A stretch of 54,102 bases of DNA from a virus: IMG/VR virus record IMGVR_UViG_3300018481_000003, positions 64,001-118,102 of that record; one strand, 5' to 3'. The notes under the pieces are model-generated. The model was not told where the DNA came from and ran no database searches. It saw nothing but the letters and a program-made list of their open reading frames with translations. Shown one piece after another: positions 49,462-54,102 of the stretch. Each line of letters opens with the position of its first letter. Position 1 is the first letter of the stretch. The translations under genes were made by a program, and so were the position numbers.

Positions 49462-49879
49462 TGCCACGATGTTGGAGGATGCCGACCTACGCCAGTTTGC
49501 TCAGGACGAGTTGGACCGGCACACCCCGGCCAATCAGGAGCACAACGGCTATGAGCGCTGTGCGTTGTGTCACTTCACCCGCCATCCGTGCGATGTCTAC
49601 GACCTGGCGGCGGCGGTGCTGCGACTGCTCGACAGGCTGGACAACGAGGAGGATGGGCCACCCTGGCCCTTGTATGAACACCTGCGCTCAGAGAACGAGA
49701 AGCTCAGCCTGGCGCTGATCGAGGCACGCAATCCTGGCATCGACATGGACGAGGTGCGTCGAGAACGGGCAGAAAGACTGACCACCGTCGTCGTGCAGCA
49801 CGACGCCAGCTTCAACGAGTGGCATGCCGGTGATCCTCCAGGGCCGGGGCAACCTGGTGATGCGAGTGATGCGACATGA
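49454..49879 (+). CDS. Protein with CxxC...HxxC site, unknown
   Basis: 141 aa. ERCALCHFTRHPCDVYDLAA forms a compact zinc site; a long helix with Arg and Glu follows, and a Pro/Gly-rich end. Overlaps its neighbours. Confidence 0.62.
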   Translation: MSDATMLEDADLRQFAQDELDRHTPANQEHNGYERCALCHFTRHPCDVYDLAAAVLRLLDRLDNEEDGPPWPLYEHLRSENEKLSLALIEARNPGIDMDEVRRERAERLTTVVVQHDASFNEWHAGDPPGPGQPGDASDAT

Positions 49880-49998
49880 GCCACTACACCCGCTTTGTCG
49901 CCTACGGGCTGGGAACGGGGCGGCAATCTCGACTATTCGAACGGCGCTCCAAGCGCTCGTTTCGCCGCTGGTTGCGACGCACAGGGAGGAAGGGATGA
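49876..49998 (+). CDS. 40-aa highly basic protein
   Basis: ATGA overlap at both ends. The product is strongly basic (LFERRSKRSFRRWLRRTGRK). It may bind nucleic acid, or be a passenger frame ahead of the pseudogene. Its 3' end carries the Shine-Dalgarno of the next start. Confidence 0.5.
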   Translation: MSHYTRFVAYGLGTGRQSRLFERRSKRSFRRWLRRTGRKG

Positions 49999-50229
49999 GC
50001 GAGGTACCGCTGCGCCGTCGCATCCCGCCCAAGAGCGTTCGCGAGTTGGCCGATCTACCGCCTGGCCCGCATCGGTGAGGCGTGGGAACGGCTGCCGCCG
50101 TACACCGAGGCCGACCTGTCCCAGGTCGTCAACGACGAAACCAGTCCGCACTGGGAGCAGTACTGGACCGGCATCAAGGACGGCTGGAATGCCACTCAGC
50201 AGTGGGTCATCGACAACGTGGAGGACGAA
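49995..50229 (+). pseudogene. Degraded tandem paralogue of the 50781 gene
   Basis: Begins SEVPLRRRIPPKSVRELAD like the intact gene (SEFHLRRRIPPMSLDEIV), but then stops at 50078 (28 codons in all). In the +1 frame the rest of the family reappears: IYRLARIGEAWERL, PPYTEADLSQVV, HWEQYWTGIKDGWN and QQWVIDN. About 26 codons of the middle are missing and the frame is shifted at the junction. A deletion within one copy of a tandem duplication explains this. Confidence 0.8.
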
Positions 50230-50469
50230 GTGACCGAATTCGGCCCCCTCTATCAGAGCGGCCATGTCTACATGGACAACCCTGACCTGATCCAGCGCCT
50301 CGACCTGACGGACTGCGAGTTCGGCGTGCAGGTCGGCTGGGATGGCCGGGTATGGGTGTGTATCAACGGCATCGCCTTCCTGCGCTTCAAGCCGAACCTG
50401 CCCCCGATCCCCGAGCATCTGGCCGACGCCATCGACAACTACGTGCCGGAAGCGCATACCTATGAGTGA
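50230..50469 (+). CDS. Small beta-rich protein, unknown
   Basis: 79 aa from GTG 50230 (GGAGG 6 nt upstream); GTG 50218 lies inside the pseudogene remnant and is less likely. TEFGPLYQSGHVYMDNPDLI, then FGVQVGWDGRVWVCINGIAF. The frame is continuous with the 3' part of the pseudogene. Confidence 0.6.
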   Translation: MTEFGPLYQSGHVYMDNPDLIQRLDLTDCEFGVQVGWDGRVWVCINGIAFLRFKPNLPPIPEHLADAIDNYVPEAHTYE

Positions 50470-50788
50470 CGATCCGTGGAACGACCCCAAGGCGCAGGAC
50501 TGGTTGCACTACGTTCGCACCCACGTCCTGCCGATGGTCGAGGATTCCAACGTCTGCATCAGCCTGTGTCCACCCAAGGACAAGGTTGATATCAAGTTCG
50601 CCGTCGAGTTGGGGATGATGGTCATGCTCGACAAGCCGATCATCGTCGTTGCCGACGAGAACAGGGACATCCCAGCCAAGTTGCGGTCGGTGGCCGACAG
50701 GATCATCGTCGGTGATATCACCACGCCGAAGGGTCGGGCGCAGTTTCTGAGAGTCCTCCAGGAGTGGCAGGAGCTTCATGATGAGTGA
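50462..50788 (+). CDS. Nucleoside 2-deoxyribosyltransferase-like Rossmannoid protein
   Basis: 108 aa from ATG 50462. VCISLCPPKDKVDIKFAVEL followed by GMMVMLDKPIIVVADENRDI and LRSVADRIIVGDIT shows the D-x-K-x2-x-ElG...DKPIi-V pattern of this nucleotide-metabolism/Rossmann family. Distantly related folds also occur in TIR/SLOG-type proteins. Substrate not predictable. Confidence 0.6.
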   Translation: MSDDPWNDPKAQDWLHYVRTHVLPMVEDSNVCISLCPPKDKVDIKFAVELGMMVMLDKPIIVVADENRDIPAKLRSVADRIIVGDITTPKGRAQFLRVLQEWQELHDE

Positions 50789-51101
50789 GTTCCACCTGCG
50801 ACGGCGCATCCCCCCGATGTCGCTCGATGAGATCGTTCAGCAACTTGTCGATGACACCAATATGCCGATATGGGACGCCCGAGAGATCGCTATCGAACTG
50901 CACGCAGCCAACATGGAAGTGATCTACCGCCTGGCTCGCATCGGTGAGGCCTTCGAACGGTTGCGGCCGTACACCGAAGGTGATCTGGCGCAAGTCATTG
51001 AGGATGGGAAGACCACAGAGCACTGGATGCAGTACTGGACCGGCCTCAGTGACGGCTGGAATGGAGCACGGCAATGGGTCATCGACAACACTGAGGACTA
51101 G
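50781..51101 (+). CDS. Intact copy of the duplicated right-arm protein
   Basis: 106 aa; ATG 50778 is one codon upstream. SEFHLRRRIPPMSLDEIVQQ, a middle helical region (IWDAREIAIELHAANM), then IYRLARIGEAFERLRPYTEG and GWNGARQWVIDNTED. Same family as the pseudogene at 49995. Function unknown. The next promoter overlaps its 3' end. Confidence 0.66.
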   Translation: MSEFHLRRRIPPMSLDEIVQQLVDDTNMPIWDAREIAIELHAANMEVIYRLARIGEAFERLRPYTEGDLAQVIEDGKTTEHWMQYWTGLSDGWNGARQWVIDNTED

Positions 51102-51111
51102 TTGATATGAT
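51082..51111 (+). promoter_or_regulatory. Promoter overlapping a gene end
   Basis: -35 TCGACA (51082-51087, in the upstream coding region), 18-nt spacer, -10 TATGAT (51106-51111). AAGGAG at 51131 precedes TTG 51143. Confidence 0.6.
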
Positions 51112-51142
51112 ACTGAGTCCCGTAACACTTAAGGAGCACCAG

Positions 51143-51574
51143 TTGACACTGCAACCACTTCCCGTTGAGGATCAGGTCCCTATGCCTACTCTTGACCGTT
51201 TCACCGTGACCGCTGCTGACGGCGGTCCCTCTCCACTCACCGAGTCCGTTCGCTCGCCGTACGTCGAAGAGTGCTGGCTGCCATACCTCGGTTGCGAGGC
51301 CCTGATGTTTGCCCGCCGTTGTGACCAGCAACTGTCGCAGTTGAAGGACGGCGCCCAGTCGATTGCCGTCATCGTCAGTCGGTGGGCCGACGCCCTCGGC
51401 ATGATCTACCCCGAGCAGGTCATCGCCGCCAAGAATCGTCTGGTGCGTTTCGGTATGGCGACCTGGGACGACAAGGGTGTGATGGCGTTGAAGCGCCATT
51501 GGCCGCAGGTTCCTGACGCCATCGCCACCGCAGAGCATCGCAAACTGTTGTTGGCGATCACCGACCTTCCCTGA
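51143..51574 (+). CDS. Helical protein, possibly DNA-binding
   Basis: 143 aa from TTG 51143 with an ideal AAGGAG Shine-Dalgarno; ATG 51107 overlaps the -10 and is unlikely. Helical core (ALMFARRCDQQLSQLKDGAQ, AIVIVSRWADALGMIYPEQV, RFGMATWDDKGVMALKRHWP) could be a winged helix, but no clear signature. Unknown. Confidence 0.6.
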   Translation: MTLQPLPVEDQVPMPTLDRFTVTAADGGPSPLTESVRSPYVEECWLPYLGCEALMFARRCDQQLSQLKDGAQSIAVIVSRWADALGMIYPEQVIAAKNRLVRFGMATWDDKGVMALKRHWPQVPDAIATAEHRKLLLAITDLP

Positions 51575-51813
51575 TGGACTGCGAACTGTGTGGTGAGCCG
51601 TGTGACGAGCCGTTCGAAGGCACGCCGCTGATGCATACGCACCGGGAGTGCGGTCTACGCAGTGTGGTGGGCGGCATCGGCCACCTTGTCGCCCATGGCT
51701 ACTGGTGTGTGCAGAAGGGTGACCCCGATGCCGGGATGACCTACAGGCAGAGCGCCCTACTGGTGGATGCATACGTTCATATCGTTGGTATCGAGCAAGC
51801 CTGTGATCGGTGA
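51574..51813 (+). CDS. Zinc-finger protein
   Basis: 79 aa, TGATG overlap. DCELCGEPCDEPFEGTPLMH, then RECGL and His give a compact four-ligand site, typical of small phage zinc proteins. Confidence 0.66.
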   Translation: MDCELCGEPCDEPFEGTPLMHTHRECGLRSVVGGIGHLVAHGYWCVQKGDPDAGMTYRQSALLVDAYVHIVGIEQACDR

Positions 51814-52165
51814 CCCACTGACCGGGCAACTACCTCGGACCCAGTTGGTCGTGCCCCAAGATGTCTTCGGGCCGGTTCGCACCCGCAAGCCTCGGCGTGA
51901 CCCCGACGAGTGGCCTCGCACTGCTGATCCGATCGGTGTCACCATCCGCCAGTTGCGCCCTGGACGGTGGGCCGCTGTCCGCACTCGCTTCGGGGTGCGG
52001 ACCTGGCTGGTCCGTACTGTCAACATCTCTTATGAGGCTCACAACAAGGGGCGCCACTACATCACCGGGATGGACCGTCGAGGCCTGTGTCACAGCGCCT
52101 GGGTTGACCAGGTGATCAGCGTCGATCCCCGTCGAAACGTAAGTAACAGTACGCTCACCCGATGA
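51803..52165 (+). CDS. Basic beta-rich protein, unknown
   Basis: About 120 aa from GTG 51803 (start uncertain). Contains RTRKPRRDPDEWPRTADP, then VRTRFGVRTWLVRTVNISYE. Basic and possibly RNA- or DNA-binding. Overlaps the previous gene by 11 nt. Confidence 0.58.
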   Translation: MIGDPLTGQLPRTQLVVPQDVFGPVRTRKPRRDPDEWPRTADPIGVTIRQLRPGRWAAVRTRFGVRTWLVRTVNISYEAHNKGRHYITGMDRRGLCHSAWVDQVISVDPRRNVSNSTLTR

Positions 52166-52425
52166 GTAGACAACTGACCTTCGAAGCCGTAGTGGAGGCG
52201 TTGCAGAAGGTTCTCCATGACCTTCACGACCTCTCCAACTACGCCGACCGACAGCCGTTCAATGGCCTCGTCATCACTGATGTAGAGTTCGTCTGGCGGG
52301 ATGACCCGGTATCACACTGGACGATTCGCATCGAACCGATGCAGCCGCCTCACCCACAACCTCTGACGCACGTGGTTAAGGAGATACAGGCAGATGAGAC
52401 GATTCGTACTGGAGAGGACGTTTGA
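52162..52425 (+). CDS. Small protein, unknown
   Basis: 87 aa, ATGA-coupled; TACGCT lies 6 nt upstream, also matching the leaderless spacing. SRQLTFEAVVEALQKVLHDL, then WRDDPVSHWTIRIEP. No family recognised. Confidence 0.6.
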   Translation: MSRQLTFEAVVEALQKVLHDLHDLSNYADRQPFNGLVITDVEFVWRDDPVSHWTIRIEPMQPPHPQPLTHVVKEIQADETIRTGEDV

Positions 52426-52849
52426 CGTAACCGGAGTATCCGGTACCGGCACGGTTGCCGAGGGCATCGAGTTCACCGATGGCATCGTCGTGATGAAGTG
52501 GATCGTCGGTGATTTCCGCTCGATGACGGTCTGGAACCAAGGCATCGAGGCGGTGCGCCAGATTCACGGTCATGACGGCAACACCGAGGTTGTGTGGATC
52601 GACCAACCTCCTAGTAACATAGTGAGTATGACAACATCCCACTGGGAGACAGGCGACCGCTGCCGGGTCGCCTTACAGGTAGAGGGTCAGGAGCCGGTCG
52701 TGGTTGGGCCTGGCTACATCGCCAGAATCCAAGATCCGGGGCCGCTCAAGGCTGAGAACACGGTCAAGGTCATCTTCGATGACAAGTTGGTGATGGGCGG
52801 CGCAGGGACGGGCTGGTTCCCTCCTACGTCCGTCTTCCCTGAGGACTAG
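52394..52849 (+). CDS. Fused or dual-start protein
   Basis: 151 aa. The first ~72 residues (RRFVLERTFDVTGVSGTGTV ... HGHDGNTEVVWID) look like a complete small phage protein that normally ends near VVW. The frame continues without a stop into a second beta-barrel-like domain, starting with ATG 52628 (TTSHWETGDRCRVALQVEGQ). A promoter-like TTGTGT...TAACAT precedes that ATG by 7 nt. Two genes fused in frame, or two products from one frame, are both possible. Confidence 0.62.
   Translation: MRRFVLERTFDVTGVSGTGTVAEGIEFTDGIVVMKWIVGDFRSMTVWNQGIEAVRQIHGHDGNTEVVWIDQPPSNIVSMTTSHWETGDRCRVALQVEGQEPVVVGPGYIARIQDPGPLKAENTVKVIFDDKLVMGGAGTGWFPPTSVFPED
52590..52620 (+). promoter_or_regulatory. Internal leaderless-type promoter
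   Basis: -35 TTGTGT, 19-nt spacer, -10 TAACAT, AGTGAGT, ATG 52628, inside the 52394 frame. Compare TTGTGT-N19 at 38669 and the -10 at 34970. Confidence 0.5.
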
Positions 52850-53094
52850 CGGCCCGAGTCCTCTTCGTACTGTCCGTGATGGTGCAACACCTTGGCCATC
52901 TCTTCGGTGATGTCCTCATTGATCGGCCACGCTGCCTTGAGGGCGGTGGCCAAGCGGAAGGTGATCGGTGAGTATCTCACTGGAGCACAGTGGATCTTGG
53001 CGTTGGCCTGATCCATCGCTTCGAAGTGCTCAAGCGCCCACAACGACGCCTCCACTAGTGAATCCTTGACCCACTTCTCCGGTCGCTCGTTCAT
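52846..53094 (-). CDS. Small helical protein, unknown
   Basis: 82 aa from the ATG that overlaps the upstream stop (ATGA). NERPEKWVKDSLVEASLWAL ... NEDITEEMAKVLHHHGQYEE. Acidic, helical. Last gene of a three-gene minus operon, convergent with and overlapping the + gene end by 4 nt. Confidence 0.62.
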   Translation of the reverse strand: MNERPEKWVKDSLVEASLWALEHFEAMDQANAKIHCAPVRYSPITFRLATALKAAWPINEDITEEMAKVLHHHGQYEEDSGR

Positions 53095-53432
53095 CGTCCT
53101 GCTGCTCCCCTCTTGAAGGCCTTGGTTGCCGACTTGGTGGTCACCTTCGGTGAGCGGACGACCGGCTTCTTTGGCGCCCTCTTCTTCACCGGAGGTTTGA
53201 GGTTGGCACGATAGACGAGAGCCGACACCTGGGCCAACTGTTGTCTCAACATCTCGTTCTGTAGGCGCAGGTCCATGAACGGTTTGAGTTGCTCGTAGAA
53301 GTGCGGCTGGGTCATCACCGTGATGCACACACGGGCCGCAGTGTCGGTAATGATCGCCCTCTGAGAAGGGGGAACGCCGTGGAAGGCGACGATCTCCCGG
53401 ATCATCTCCAGCAGTTCGTCACCTTCGGTCAT
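53091..53432 (-). CDS. Helical protein with histone-like basic tail
   Basis: 113 aa. N-terminal helical domain (DELLEMIREIVAFHGVPPSQ), a coiled coil (LQNEMLRQQLAQVSALV), then a Lys/Pro/Arg tail (PPVKKRAPKKPVVRSPKV). The tail is similar in style to that of the 22871 gene, suggesting DNA binding. Function unknown. Confidence 0.62.
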   Translation of the reverse strand: MTEGDELLEMIREIVAFHGVPPSQRAIITDTAARVCITVMTQPHFYEQLKPFMDLRLQNEMLRQQLAQVSALVYRANLKPPVKKRAPKKPVVRSPKVTTKSATKAFKRGAAGR

Positions 53433-53434
53433 CG

Positions 53435-53707
53435 TTAGTTCACAGGGGCGGTGTAGCGGTCGATGATCAACTGCACCTGGGCTTCCCGGTCAACCCCTTC
53501 CAGGCCCTCCAACTCGTTCTCGATCAGCGACATTTCCCCAGCTAGACCCATACATTTTCCGATGAAGTGGTTGAATGACTGGATGTCCATCGCCACAAGG
53601 TGGGTGGGTTCACCAGGATCTTCGCCCATGATGACGTAGGCGGCAGGTTCGCCGTCGATGATCGTCACACCGGCTCCGAAGGCCTGGCACTTGATTGGCT
53701 CGTTCAT
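53435..53707 (-). CDS. Small protein, unknown
   Basis: 90 aa. NEPIKCQAFGAGVTIIDGEP ... MDIQSFNHFIGKCMGLAGEM. Beta then helical. First gene of the minus operon; GGTATCAT lies just upstream on the minus strand (-10 candidate TATCAT). Confidence 0.62.
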   Translation of the reverse strand: MNEPIKCQAFGAGVTIIDGEPAAYVIMGEDPGEPTHLVAMDIQSFNHFIGKCMGLAGEMSLIENELEGLEGVDREAQVQLIIDRYTAPVN

Positions 53708-53743
53708 TCTCTTATGATACCGAATCCTTGCTAACCTGTCTCT

Positions 53744-54102
53744 ATGCCACGAAGCTACAACCGTGACTCCTTCGGGAGGTTCGCCAAGGCGGCAACGGAT
53801 GCCAGGCAGGGGACGCTGTTCACGACCTCGGAGGCACCCAGCCGCAAGCCGCCTTCACTTACCGAGGACACGTATGCGGGTGTCGAGATCGGTGTGGCCC
53901 ACGACCTCGGCCCCTGGATCGAAACCCCCCAGTCCAGCCGGGTCAGCCGGTTCCGCTTCGATCACCTTCAGCGCCAGCTACAGGTCCAGTGGACCAACGG
54001 CAAGGGGCCAGGCCACATCTACGAGAACGTGGACTACGAGGGTTACCGCAGCTTCGCCAGGGTCGTGTCCAAGGGGCGCCACGTCAACTCGACACTCAAC
54101 GG
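53744..54102 (+). CDS. KTSC-domain protein, 3' partial
   Basis: Runs off the window end with no stop. ATG 53744 lies 6 nt after a -10-like TAACCT and has no Shine-Dalgarno. N-terminal disordered region, then the KTSC pattern: FDHLQRQLQVQWTNGKG, HIYENVDYEGYRSF and VSKGRHVNST. KTSC domains occur in small phage and bacterial proteins, often beside nucleic-acid enzymes; function unproven. Confidence 0.75.
   Translation, partial: MPRSYNRDSFGRFAKAATDARQGTLFTTSEAPSRKPPSLTEDTYAGVEIGVAHDLGPWIETPQSSRVSRFRFDHLQRQLQVQWTNGKGPGHIYENVDYEGYRSFARVVSKGRHVNSTLN

Overview
The window reads as part of a double-stranded DNA bacteriophage genome infecting a high-GC Gram-positive (actinobacterial) host. Evidence: tightly packed genes with ATGA/GTGA stop-start overlaps; a phage replication-recombination set; tail-fibre and LamG-type virion proteins; an endolysin/holin cassette; one tRNA; and many small unknown genes in a right arm. 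Frequent GTG starts, an Rpf-type muralytic domain, a bacterial-type Ku, and start codons placed where transcription should begin (leaderless mRNAs) all fit an actinobacterial host. The Thr-run secreted protein recalls those of Acidimicrobiia, which is only a weak hint. Terminase, portal, major capsid and tape measure were not recognised, so the genome probably extends beyond both ends, where genes also run off.

Layout. 1-7.6 kb (+): replication and recombination, with an SSB-like protein, family A DNA polymerase, RecA, an Fe-S/RecB-like nuclease and a Holliday-junction-resolvase-like nuclease. 7.6-22.8 kb (+): a SpoVS-like protein, tail-fibre/collagen-like/LamG proteins, endolysin plus holin-like proteins with a secreted collagen-like protein between them, then Gly/Ala-rich and Cys-containing probable virion proteins. 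22.9-28.0 kb (mostly -): a basic-tailed protein, small membrane proteins and a CobT-like VWA protein. 28.4-40.5 kb (+): the partner MoxR/CobS-like AAA+ ATPase, Ku, then many short operons each with its own near-identical promoter, a DUF6011-like protein and an SNF2-type helicase ending at a strong terminator. 40.5-41.4 kb: a 0.9 kb non-coding hub with iteron-like ACTAGT repeats, large palindromes and four GTTAAC operators in front of a ribbon-helix-helix-like gene. 41.4-54.1 kb: small genes, tRNA-Gly, a divergent block with an Rpf-like transglycosylase and a Thr-rich secreted protein, then a run of small (+) genes that includes a degraded tandem paralogue, a short (-) operon and a partial KTSC gene.

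How it works together. RecA, the nucleases and the polymerase suggest self-sufficient homologous recombination, while Ku adds an end-joining or genome-circularisation function. The most distinctive feature is regulatory: more than twenty copies of a promoter module (-35 TTGTGA/TTGTGT/TTGTTA, 16-19 nt spacer, -10 TACACT-like) on both strands. Many copies have a start codon 6-7 nt after the -10, and several have a GATACC...GGTA(T/C) inverted repeat overlaying both promoter elements. A roughly 190-bp non-coding element occurs twice (28.1 and 37.0 kb), each time next to such promoters.
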